DNA from: Candidatus Carbonibacillus altaicus
GTDB lineage: Bacteria > Bacillota > Bacilli > Thermicanales > DSM-22653
Assembly: GCA_003050645.1 (NCBI GenBank)
Contig: PEBX01000002.1
Coordinates: 1 to 64,000 of the forward strand
Direction: 5' to 3'
DNA length: 64,000 nt
Below the pieces are notes generated by a model that was not told the origin of the DNA, did not search any database, and saw nothing but the letters and a program-made list of their open reading frames with translations. Positions 1 to 8,313 of this stretch are shown here, piece after piece. How positions within the stretch are numbered: the first letter of the stretch is position 1; each line of letters opens with the position of its first letter. Position numbers and translations under genes: made by a program.

Positions 1-1885
1 TGTTGAAAATCATGATGCTTTACAGGATCGTTTACAGTCCCACTAACTGAAGCGCTCTTTCCGGATTTCGGCCAAACGAACGGAGTGCTTGAGCGATGTT
101 ATTCATGTTGTGCAGTCGAAACAAGCTGATCGCTAAATTGCGAAGCGTAGCCATAGCACGGGGACCTTGCCCTGTGCGTATTTGCGACCGGTCTTCATCA
201 AAGGTGACATCTCGGACCCAATGCAACCGGTTTTCGATACACCAGTGCCCACGATTTAAACTCAATAGCCGTTTTTCATCTGCTTTCTCTGGCGGTATGC
301 TGGTGATGCCGTAAGCGACTTCCTGTCGAAGCAGTTCGCCATCTAATTTGTACGTCATACGCTCGATTCGGCACACTTGTGCTACATAAGGGAATGTCAC
401 GTAGTCATTGAGCGCGGTGCTGACCCGGATTTTCCGAACCTCGATCCGGCCGTGACCTTTTTCTTTCGTGACGTACTCAGGGGGAAAAATCTTCATCGTC
501 CAGGTTTTCAATGGACTCCAGTAGCGTCCCTTGATTCCCTTTGACGGTGAAGAAGTAGTCCGCCCCTTTCTGCTCTTTGAGATATTTCGCATGTTCCACT
601 TGTGTATGCATCGCATCGGCGGTGACGACTTTCCCATTGAGGTCAAGCGGGTCAAGCAGCGTCTTAAACTTCGTAATTTCGTTGGTTTTCTTATCAACGG
701 ATGTTTGGGCGACGACAACGCCTTCCTTGTGGAGAATCGCTGACATCAAATGCAATTGCTTTCCTTCGCTGTCACGGGCGCCCTTGAGTGTTTTACCGTC
801 TACCGCAACCGCTCCCGGATCAGCTTGCTGCGCCAGCCATTCGTTTATGATTCGGTCAAATTCATCCGCATCTACGCTTTGCAAGTGCCGACGCAATGTC
901 GGTTCACTGGGCGGTATATAGATTTGTTTTTCAGGATGAAAGCGACACCCTAAACGGCGCAGCAAGTCCTGAGGCAAGTCTTGGGCCCACTCACCGATCG
1001 CCAGAAAATTACGGGCACCCGATAATACCGCACATACGGCAACTGCTAATGTCGATGTGGCGGAATGGCGGATTCCGCGGCGTTTGCGCGGATCTTTCAA
1101 TTGGCTCAACTGCTCTAATAAGCCGCCGCTTTGTTCCAAATTGACCTTGTTCAAATCGACCATGGGTTTTCCCCCTCCGATCAGTTCCGGTGCCAGAAAA
1201 GGAGAGGAGAGCAGTTGCCTTGCTTTTCGATGCAGCGGATAGACGTAGACCGTCTTTGACAAACCGTGATGATAATACTTGCCCGCATTCCGCCCAAAAC
1301 CTCGAGTTTGTCCAAGCGGTATCCAACCCGCTGCAAGGTAGCAGGTGCCAGCAAATCGGGTATGCTCCACAAAGGTTTCCGCGATCACAATAGGATGTCC
1401 AAACACCGCCTTCCAATCAGCCGATAAACGCTTCAGGTTCATCGCTAAAATTTTGGAGGCTAAATTCGGAATCCGAACGCCAGGCAGGATGAGAAATCGC
1501 GAATTGTTGGTGACAAAGATAAGCCGACGCCATTGTTGTTCCCTGGACCAGCCGATCCACTCGTCTCTGGGACCACATTTGAACGCCGCGGTTCCCCAGC
1601 CCAGTAGGGCGACCCACTGCCCGTTCAGTTCAGCGACGTATTTCATGGATTCCCCGACAAGTTGACGGAAGCCGAGATAGTGGTGTTTGTCCATCAGTTG
1701 TTTCCATCTCGTTTCTTCCTCTGGTTCAATGGGGCGGACAACCAATGATGACAATTCCGTTTGTGGTGGCATGCCAGAACTCCTCTTCAGACCGAAAGAT
1801 GTAGTTATCTACATTCTATCAGACTGAAGAAGAAAAGACCAGTGGGGGATTTAAACACCTTATCCGGTCTAAATGTTACTGGACT
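1..1885 (-). mobile_element. ISAs1-type insertion sequence with DUF4338 extension
   Basis: The transposase reads on the minus strand and fills nearly the whole element. The right boundary is placed near 1885 because intact BioB coding sequence begins there. The left boundary is at or beyond the window edge. I could not match a terminal inverted repeat between the first 50 bases and the 1820-1885 stretch, so the exact ends and any target duplication are unresolved. Confidence 0.75.
32..1772 (-). pseudogene. ISAs1-family transposase with N-terminal DUF4338 (DruA-like) domain, split by a frameshift
   Basis: Residues about 10-185 match the DUF4338 domain that also occurs in Druantia protein DruA. 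Residues about 205-300 are the H-repeat-associated domain (SGGLLEQLSQLKDPRKRRG). The DDE nuclease domain follows, with AVDGKT near 322-328 and TADAMH near 384. The first frame stops at 477. The rest, including the segment with NRGHWCIENRLHW and the third acidic residue, continues to 32 in another frame. The junction reads GAT TTT TCC CCC TGA on the coding strand. Skipping one base (+1) at CCC-TGA restores the protein, so this is either a programmed +1 site or a one-base indel in the adjacent T5/C5 runs. The TTG-less ATG start at 1772 is clean. The element itself interrupts bioB. The family assignment is firm; whether it is active is not known. Confidence 0.8.
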
Positions 1886-2614
1886 TTGACGAAACCCTGG
1901 GTGGACAAGGAGATCCTCCTCGCCGGGGCGAAGCGCGCGGCGGAGCTCGGCGCGGGGACGTACTGCATCGTCGCCAGCGGTCGGGGGCCGACGCCGGGCG
2001 AACTCCGGCGCCTCTCCGAGGCCATCCGGGAGATCAAGGCGAAGTACGGGCTTACGGTCTGCACGTCGCTGGGCCTCTTGGACGCGGAGAAAGCCCGTCT
2101 GCTTAAGGAAGCGGGCGTCGACCGTTTCAATCACAATTTGAATACGGCCGAAGCGCACTACCCGGCGATCGCCACGACGCATACATACCGGGATCGGGTG
2201 ACGACGGTCGAACAAGTCAAGGCGGCGGGGATCTCGCCGTGCTCGGGCTTCATCATCGGCATGGGGGAGACGCCCCGGGACGTCGTGGAGATGGCCTTCG
2301 CCGCCAGGGCGCTGGACGTCGATTCGATTCCGATCAACTTCCTGCATCCCATTCCGGGAACGCCCCTCGGCCATCGGGAGCGCGTCTCGCCCTTGTATGC
2401 GCTGAAGGTCGTGGCCATGTTCCGCTTCGTCAACCCGACGAAGGAAATCCGCGTGGCCGGGGGACGGGAAGAAAACGTCCGCTCGTTGCAGCCGCTTCTT
2501 CTCTTCGCCGCAAATTCCATTTTTATCGGCGATTATCTGACGACGGAAGGGCAAAGGCCCGAAGCCGACCACGCGATGCTGGAAGATCTCGGCTTTGAAA
2601 TCGACCTGCCGTGA
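1886..2614 (+). pseudogene. bioB: Biotin synthase, 5'-truncated by the insertion sequence
   Basis: The open frame aligns with BioB from about residue 90 to the C-terminus. It contains GTYCIVASGRGP, GVDRFNHNLNT, CSGFIIGMGET, SIPINFLHPIPGTPL and VAGGREENVRSLQPL. BioB is a radical-SAM enzyme that inserts sulfur into dethiobiotin. The N-terminal third, including the CxxxCxxC motif that binds the radical-SAM [4Fe-4S] cluster, is missing, and the insertion sequence abuts the break. The only possible start is a TTG at 1886 with no convincing ribosome binding site. The gene is therefore inactive. No other biotin genes are seen in the window. Confidence 0.93.
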
Positions 2615-2986
2615 AAACCGCCGGGGATCCGGGCGGCCATTCGGCGCCGGTCGCCGGAACGGGTCGAGTCTTGCCGCCGGTCTGCGTGCACGAGGGGAGC
2701 GCTTGGCGGGAGAATCGGAGCATTTGTTCGTCTCTCTGCGGAAACGGAGACGATCATTTTGTCCTTCCGGTCGAGCGGGTCGTCCTGCGGGTTGCGGATG
2801 CGTCAGTCCAGGCATCGGCGGTGGTCGGTCTTCATCTCCTCGAACGTCACAGACGGCCTTGTGTCACGGAAACGTTGTTGTCGAGAATGAAGAGATAGGA
2901 TACCGGTACACATGCGGGGATAAGCCGGCATGAAGGTTCATAAAAAAACCGGGTAAAAATACAATATCGCTTTTGCCTTAAACCGA
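2615..2986. other. Gene-free stretch after bioB remnant
   Basis: GC-rich for the first 250 bases, then ordinary. Several open frames exist, but none has a recognisable domain or a ribosome binding site. It may hold decayed remnants of genes that once followed bioB. Confidence 0.4.
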
Positions 2987-3015
2987 TTGACAAATGCGTA
3001 CAACGCCGTTAAGAT
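2987..3015 (+). promoter_or_regulatory. Sigma-A promoter of the first S-box leader
   Basis: TTGACA at 2987-2992 and TAAGAT at 3010-3015 are separated by exactly 17 bases. They lie about 40 bases before the riboswitch aptamer, as expected for a leader promoter. Confidence 0.65.
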
Positions 3016-3053
3016 GAGCTTAGCATCGAAACATTGACAATTGAATGGCAAGA

Positions 3054-3175
3054 CTTCTTATTCCAGAGCGGCGGAAGGACTGGCCCGATGAAGCCCGGCA
3101 ACCGTCTTGTGTGGATGCGTCGTTGATGGCGGATCAAAATCCGCATCGCCGGCGCATGTCGCGCAGGATAAGAAG
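3054..3175 (+). promoter_or_regulatory. SAM-I riboswitch (S-box), damaged copy
   Basis: The 5' half carries the S-box core: CCAGAGCGGCGGAAGGAC, then CTGGCCCGATGAAGCCCGGC. The P1 stem is intact, with CTTCTTAT at 3054-3061 pairing with ATAAGAAG at 3168-3175. Compared with the copy at 12112-12277, about 45 bases before the 3' P1 strand are missing. These include the conserved GGTGCCAACTCCTG segment and the P4 hairpin. No terminator hairpin follows. The aptamer is probably unable to bind SAM. No methionine or sulfur gene follows it; the next coding sequence is a broken ABC ATPase. It is most similar to the third S-box, including a shared TTGATGGCGGATC loop region. Confidence 0.85.
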
Positions 3176-3426
3176 AAGGAGTTGACACAGAATACGGATC
3201 ACCAAGAAGGTCACGGTGGAGCACCGGTCCCTGTCGGGCTTCGACCTCGGCCCGCAGTGGGCTGCGGGTGGCGCGCGGCTCCTTGCGCCGGGCGCCTGCA
3301 GCTGCAGAGCTGCTCCTGCAGTGCCGCTAAGTCCGCTCAGTAGGCCTCTCGCTGAGAGGAGGTGTGGCCCGCTTGTCGTTAAGTCACGTGGCTCGCGGGG
3401 CAGCCGGACCCGCACTGCCCTCCTGC

Positions 3427-4190
3427 GGGATCGAGCTCATTGATGTTGCCAAGACGTTCAGGCGAGGGACCCGGGCGGTCCAGGCCCTTCGCTCCCTTAC
3501 GTTCTCCGTCCGGCCGGGGCAGGTCTTCGGTCTCCTCGGCCCGAACGGCGCGGGAAAGACTACGACGATTCGAATCCTGGCCACCCTGGCCCGGCCCTCG
3601 GCCGGCACCGCGATCGTTGCCGGGTATGATGTCGTGCGCCAACCCCAGCTCGTGCGGCGTGTGATCGGAGTGGCGAACCAGGAGATCGGCCTTGACCTGC
3701 GGGCGACGGGGCGCGAACTCCTCACATGGCATGCCCGGTTGTGGGCCGTCCCCGATCCCCTAAAGAAGGCAGAAGAACTGCTGCAGCGTTTCGGCCTGAC
3801 GGAGGCGGGTGACTGGCCTGTTCGAACCTACTCCGGCGGTATGCGAAGACGCCTCGACCTGGCGGTCGCCCTGGTTCACGCTCCGAAAGTGCTTCTCCTC
3901 GACGAACCCTGACCGGCCTCGATCTGGTGTCGCGGCGGACGGTGTGGGACGAGGTACGGCGCCTGCGCGAGGAAGAAGGGCTGACGGTTCTGCTCACCAC
4001 TCAATACCTCGATGAGGCGGACCGACTGGCCGACCGGGTTGCAATCTTCGACCAGGGTCGTATCATGCTCGAAGGATCGCCGGATGACCTCAAGCGCGCC
4101 GCCGGCAACGTCGTTGCCGTCGCCCTGGACGATCCCGGTCAACTTGCGGAAGCCCTGGTCGATCCAGGGTCAATATTAAACCGACTTTGA
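3427..4190 (+). pseudogene. DrrA-type ABC transporter ATP-binding protein, frameshifted and 3'-truncated
   Basis: Homology starts at GIELIDVAKTF near 3429. Walker A is GPNGAGKTTT, the signature is YSGGMRRRLDLA and Walker B is VLLLDEP, ending at a TGA at 3910-3912. The protein resumes in another frame with TGLDLVSRRTVWDEV, then TTQYLDEADRLADRVAI with the H-loop position read as Q. The junction GAA CCC TGA CC needs one extra base to restore the frame. The C-terminal part of the DrrA family is missing, and the sequence changes abruptly to AT-rich DNA near 4165-4190. The family exports drugs or lipids with a DrrB permease, none of which is present here. The fragment is far more GC-rich than both flanks, suggesting transfer followed by decay. 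Confidence 0.8.
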
Positions 4191-4215
4191 CACGTTAAAC
4201 AAAAGTAGATAAAAA
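4187..4215 (+). promoter_or_regulatory. Possible promoter for the metalloprotease gene
   Basis: TTGACA at 4187-4192 and TAAAAA at 4210-4215 are 17 bases apart, at the start of the AT-rich island. Confidence 0.35.
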
Positions 4216-4331
4216 ACCGTATGATCGTTTCCGTCACTGTAGGTTAGAGCGGGGGAAATTAAATGAGCGCATGGTGAAATTTTGAATTGGCAAATACATT
4301 AATACAATAAAATTGGGGAGGAGTATGTAAA

Positions 4332-4832
4332 GTGAGTTTGAGTACAAAAATAAGTGTATTTGTAAGTATTATTTCAATTTTGATCGCTTTAATCGTTCCA
4401 TCTTCAGTAGTGAATGCAGCACTACAAGGATGGCATCTCGTTGATAGCGGCAAACATCTTGATTGGGACAGCAATACAAAATACGGAACAAGTGTCAACA
4501 ATGCCGTAGATCTCTGGAATGGACACAAACCTGGGGTTATTAGACCTGACAGCATTTGGGTTATTGAAGATGTATTTATCAGTGATTTCTATGAAGCATC
4601 TACTACAATGGCCGTAACGTGTTCATGCGGTTCAATTAAACTAAACGATTACCACTATGCTACCATGACTGCTGATCAGCGTACAAAAACGACAACACAT
4701 GAATTTGGCCATGCACTGGGTTTAGACCACACTTTCGGATCCAAGGATATCATGCAACAAGGAAAACTTTCCATCACGCGCTTGTCCCAAACAGATAAAG
4801 ATTCATATGATGAAGCCTATCTAACGTATTAA
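4332..4832 (+). CDS. Secreted matrixin-like (M10/metzincin) zinc metalloprotease, 166 aa
   Basis: Residues 1-29 form a signal peptide with a hydrophobic core and an AxA-like end (VVNAA). The catalytic zinc motif HEFGHALGLDH lies at 123-133: three zinc-binding histidines and the catalytic glutamate. DIM at 139-141 is a plausible Met-turn. At 166 residues it is a minimal catalytic domain with no propeptide Cys switch visible. It is probably exported and acts outside the cell; the substrate is unknown. The GTG start at 4332 follows GGGGAGGAG. It is followed 22 bases later by a lipoprotein gene and probably shares its transcript. Both are AT-rich and unlike the flanking DNA, which suggests acquisition. 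Confidence 0.85.
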   Translation: MSLSTKISVFVSIISILIALIVPSSVVNAALQGWHLVDSGKHLDWDSNTKYGTSVNNAVDLWNGHKPGVIRPDSIWVIEDVFISDFYEASTTMAVTCSCGSIKLNDYHYATMTADQRTKTTTHEFGHALGLDHTFGSKDIMQQGKLSITRLSQTDKDSYDEAYLTY

Positions 4833-4854
4833 ACAATCAGGGGAGGTCTTAATT

Positions 4855-5463
4855 ATGAAGAAACCTTTCATACTCATTATGCTTGCAATTACGTTCATTA
4901 TCGGAGCATGTTCAAATGAAACCGGAGGTCCTATAGGCAAGAATCAACTACCAATCATGAAGCTTGCTGGCTCATTTAGTATTAATGTAGAAAACATCAA
5001 TGAAATTGTAGGAGATGCTGATTATGTCTTTGTAGCGAATGTTAATTCTGAAATAGAAACCATTTATAAAAATCCAGTAGTTATTGAAACAAAATACGGT
5101 CCAAAGGAAGTAAGTGATCCTTACACGAAGTATTCCATTACAATCATTGACAATATCAAAGGTAAACTTAAAAAGAACACAGAATTAGAAATTCTAAAAA
5201 GAGGGGGCATTACTCAGGATCGAAAATCGATTGTTCTGTATGAGCATGACCAACTTCTTGAAGTCGGGAAATTATATATTATTGCAGCTTATGCTCAACC
5301 TGATGGAAGCCTATTAATATCTGGACCGAATTCAAGCATTGTTCTTCCTGTAACGAACAACAATGAAATCGCATCATCAAGTGAGTACAAAAAATATAAG
5401 AAGGCCTTTGAAAATGAGATAAAAACGGATAGAGAACGATTTAAATCCTCATACGAAGACTAA
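4855..5463 (+). CDS. Lipoprotein of unknown function, 202 aa
   Basis: MKKPFILIMLAITFIIGAC is a lipoprotein signal peptide with cleavage before Cys19, so the protein should be anchored on the outer face of the membrane. The mature part has no domain I recognise. It contains a SINVENINEIVGDADYVF stretch and a region resembling a small beta-rich fold. The strong ribosome site GGGGAGG lies 9 bases before ATG. Position and composition tie it to the upstream metalloprotease; whether it is an inhibitor, anchor or partner is not shown by sequence. Confidence 0.7.
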   Translation: MKKPFILIMLAITFIIGACSNETGGPIGKNQLPIMKLAGSFSINVENINEIVGDADYVFVANVNSEIETIYKNPVVIETKYGPKEVSDPYTKYSITIIDNIKGKLKKNTELEILKRGGITQDRKSIVLYEHDQLLEVGKLYIIAAYAQPDGSLLISGPNSSIVLPVTNNNEIASSSEYKKYKKAFENEIKTDRERFKSSYED

Positions 5464-6003
5464 TCGTTCGGCAATCATTACATGGTGCATTGAGGCCGAG
5501 AAGTAGACGGAACCAGACGACCAAGTGCACCAAGAGCTGTTGCATAGAGCACGCGGGAGGGAGGGGATGGACTTATAACCGGTCGCCCTCCCAGCCTCCA
5601 AAACTAAAAAAGCCACAGGAAGCGTACATCACGATTGGGAGAGGCAATAACCTGCACGGTCGATTCTGCGTGTGTTGTGATGGAAATTCATAAAAACAAG
5701 GGGTTTCCATCGCAACTTTCCTTCGTAACAATCTTTGAGTATATTGAGTCATACACCATAAGCGTCTAATGACCAACGATGACATATAACGCTTGAACGA
5801 AGAGAAACGCCTTTTAGAGCGGGTGATCCACATCTTTCCGTGCCGGGAGTCTGCCGTTTGTCTTATCGGTGATCATTAACAAGGTCGTGCCTATTCGATC
5901 GCTCCTTCAGCAAGGGATTTTACACATAACATATGGACTTGACCAGAGAATCCAATTCCTACAAAGATACGGTATGATATTCCGAGCTGCTCAACAAAAT
6001 GTT
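5464..6003. other. Gene-free stretch in AT-rich island
   Basis: No open frame here has a signal, motif or ribosome site that I can support. A G-rich run (near 5550-5567) and a matching C-rich run (5583-5592) could pair weakly. Confidence 0.35.
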
Positions 6004-6012
6004 TAAACTTAA

Positions 6013-6491
6013 GACTATGTCTTTTTATATGCTGTTTTTTTACTAATCTCTTCAATGATTGCCGCTTGTGACAATACAAAAATAATGAGGGAGGGGCGTA
6101 TACTGTGTCTTTCATCGACATGATAAAAAGTGATCTTTTAAATGTGGATAGGATCGATGTACAGTTTGCTGATGGTAACAAGATGTCAATTACTGATCCC
6201 AAAACAATTCAAGATATTATCTCACAGATAAGGAGCCTTAGGTTGCGAGAAACAAACAGCAAAGGCGTCGGATACTTGTATTTTTTAGATTTGAAAGAAG
6301 GAGACAAAACGTATCGATTCGATAGTAGTTTAACGTTTGACGGGAAGACCTACGAAGCAATTGATGATAGTGTAAAGGAATTGAATGACTTTATTATAAA
6401 AATGGGAAAGGATAAAATACCAGACCTTCTTCCGGGAGTGGAAGACTCACAGGGATATCAGCCAGCGAGTAAAAGATATCAATTTACCTGA
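6013..6491 (+). pseudogene. Lipoprotein gene broken near its N-terminus
   Basis: A lipoprotein signal peptide (VFLYAVFLLISSMIAAC, then DNTK) is encoded at about 6019-6075 but has no start codon. Its frame closes at 6119-6121. The remaining 128-residue protein is in another frame from a GTG at 6105 (SFIDMIKSDLL onward), ending at 6491. It has no recognised domain. GGGAGGGG lies just before the GTG, so a cytoplasmic form could still be translated. The simplest reading is one gene with a lost start and a frameshift. It resembles the DNA of the 4.3-5.5 kb lipoprotein gene in composition. Confidence 0.55.
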
Positions 6492-6689
6492 CAATTACTA
6501 TTATAGGATGTCACTGCTAAGATAGGATATAAGAGATCGTTTGCAAGGGGAACTGTCCGCCTGACTATTCGTGAATAATGTGAACGATAGAAGTAGAGAT
6601 AGTGGAGGCAGATGCTTGTGTAGATCAAAGGGAACTGGGTCAAAACGGCCAACTTCGAGAGATGTGCGGGTTTAAGGGTAAGGCAGTGC

Positions 6690-7731
6690 CTCCGGCATGA
6701 GTTTATACCCGTTTTTAAAGAAAATCGTTAAACATGCGGAAAACATGCGGACGAAGTAGATAAAATCTTTGACCGCCTTGTTGAGCAGATGCGAGAGATT
6801 TTGCCAGAGTTCGGTAAGCATCTGGCGATCGACAGTACAGCGATTTCGTCTTTCGCAAAGCGGCAGAATAATAATCAGACCGCGGACGGACGCCGGGAGA
6901 CCGATGCCGATTATGGCAAAAAAGAATACCGCTTCGTGCGTGAAGACGGAACACTTGAAAAAATCGTAAAGTGGTTTGGTTACAATCTTCACTTGATCGT
7001 CGATACCATCTATGAACTGCCGGTCGCATTCAAAGTAACCAAAGCATCTGCATCGGATATTGCAGGAGAAGATGCACGACTGGATCAGATGCAGGAAAGA
7101 CAACCGTAAATCTTAAAAAGCGCCGAAACGCTGGCCGCTTATCGTCGGTTTATGACACAAAGCTGATTGTGAAGCTATGGGATGAGTATGGGATAAGACC
7201 AGTGATCGACATTCGTAACAAGTGGAGGGATACCGATAAAACGCGTCTACTGGAAGGGAAAGAAAATGTGGTTTACGACTACAAAGGGACCGTGTACTGC
7301 ATCTGTCCGGAAACAGGAAAGTAACGGGAAATGGTTCATGGTGGCTTCGAAAAAGACCGCTACACGCTCAAAAAACTTTGTTCGGCCAGGCCATACGGGA
7401 TCGAATGCAAGGGTCGGGCTAGGTGTCCGGTAGCGCAGGGGATACGTATTCCGTTGTCGGAAGACCGGAGAATCTTTACGCCAATCGAACGGGCGAGCTA
7501 GAAGTGGAAAAAAGTGTACGATCAGCGAACGGCCGTGGAACGAGTGAACAGCAGACTCGACGTATCCTTTGGATTCGAGCTTTCGCCTCGAGACATGGAA
7601 AAAAGTGAAGATGCGAACCGGACTTGCACAATGCGTGATGCTGGCGATGGCATTGGGGAGGGTGCGAGAGAAGCAGCAAGAACGCATGAGGAGCTTGGTT
7701 CGCAGCGTGTCCTAAACGGAACGCGATCGTA
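6690..7731 (+). pseudogene. Decayed DDE (IS4-like) transposase
   Basis: Pieces in three frames form one transposase. The central piece at 6789-7109 includes [15 protein letters not shown] and [19 protein letters not shown] second piece around 7150-7324 contains YDTKLIVKLWDEYGIRPVI. A C-terminal piece around 7515-7600 contains YDQRTAVERVNSRLDVSFGF, the conserved third acidic region. Stops and frameshifts at about 7110, 7324 and 7500 separate the pieces. An N-terminal portion is also missing. I could not identify terminal repeats. Confidence 0.85.
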
Positions 7732-7912
7732 GAAGGTGGAGCTCCTGGGCCAGGTAACCCAGAATCTGACTCTGCTTCAGTATAGCCTGAACCACCCAAC
7801 CTGTGGATGATAAACCAGATAATGGACATATCAAAATCGCCACGCCGATGGGGTTCGTGCTGATGGTTCGGGGAAAAGGAGACATCGAAAAAGGCTCTTC
7901 AGCCAAAAATAC
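7732..7912. other. Spacer before second S-box
   Basis: No gene seen; the stretch lies between the dead transposase and the metE leader promoter. Confidence 0.4.
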
Positions 7913-7941
7913 TTGACAAGACGATGATGAGCGTATAAAAT
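7913..7941 (+). promoter_or_regulatory. Sigma-A promoter of the metE S-box leader
   Basis: TTGACA at 7913-7918 and TAAAAT at 7936-7941 with a 17-base spacer, about 27 bases before the aptamer. Confidence 0.7.
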
Positions 7942-7967
7942 AATGATGAATTTCATAATTGTAAGCT

Positions 7968-8100
7968 TTCTTATCCAGAGTGGCAGAGGGACTGGCCCGA
8001 TGAAGCCCGGCAACCGCCTGCTTTCTGTTGAAGATAATGTTCAGCAGGGGGCATGGAAAGGTGCTAATTCCTGCAGGACCGGTGTCCTGAGAGATAAGAG
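7968..8100 (+). promoter_or_regulatory. SAM-I riboswitch (S-box) of metE
   Basis: The full S-box core is present: TTATCCAGAGTGGCAGAGGG, CTGGCCCGATGAAGCCCGGC and GGTGCTAATTCCTGCAG, closed by GAGAGATAAGAG. P1 pairs CTTAT at 7970-7974 with ATAAG at 8094-8098. A strong terminator hairpin follows at 8119-8160. High SAM should favour termination and lower metE and metY expression. Confidence 0.95.
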
Positions 8101-8118
8101 GAGCGAATCGTGTGTAAG

Positions 8119-8160
8119 CGAATCCTCTTCGAACTCGGAATCGGAAGAGGATTTTTGTTT
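8119..8160 (+). terminator. Riboswitch-controlled intrinsic terminator before metE
   Basis: AATCCTCTTC at 8121-8130 pairs with GAAGAGGATT at 8143-8152, followed by TTTGTTTT. This is the expression platform of the S-box. Confidence 0.88.
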
Positions 8161-8313
8161 TACCCTTGCCGTATCTGATTGCAGTTTTAGCTGGGAGGGG
8201 GAGAAAAACGTTGTTGGCCCACAGGGAAACCATCCCGGAGATCGGGTGGTCAAGGTGGGTACGTAATCGATGAAATCGGGAGAGAGATGAACAAAGGAGT
8301 GGAGTGACACATC

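Noticed and set aside
1805-2815. Long minus-strand open frame opposite bioB
   Set aside because: Arg/Pro-rich, no domain, no ribosome site; it mirrors GC-rich bioB codons.
3900-3915. Programmed frameshift in the DrrA-like gene
   Set aside because: Restoration needs -1 at a site without a slippery heptamer, and the gene is also 3'-truncated, so decay is simpler.
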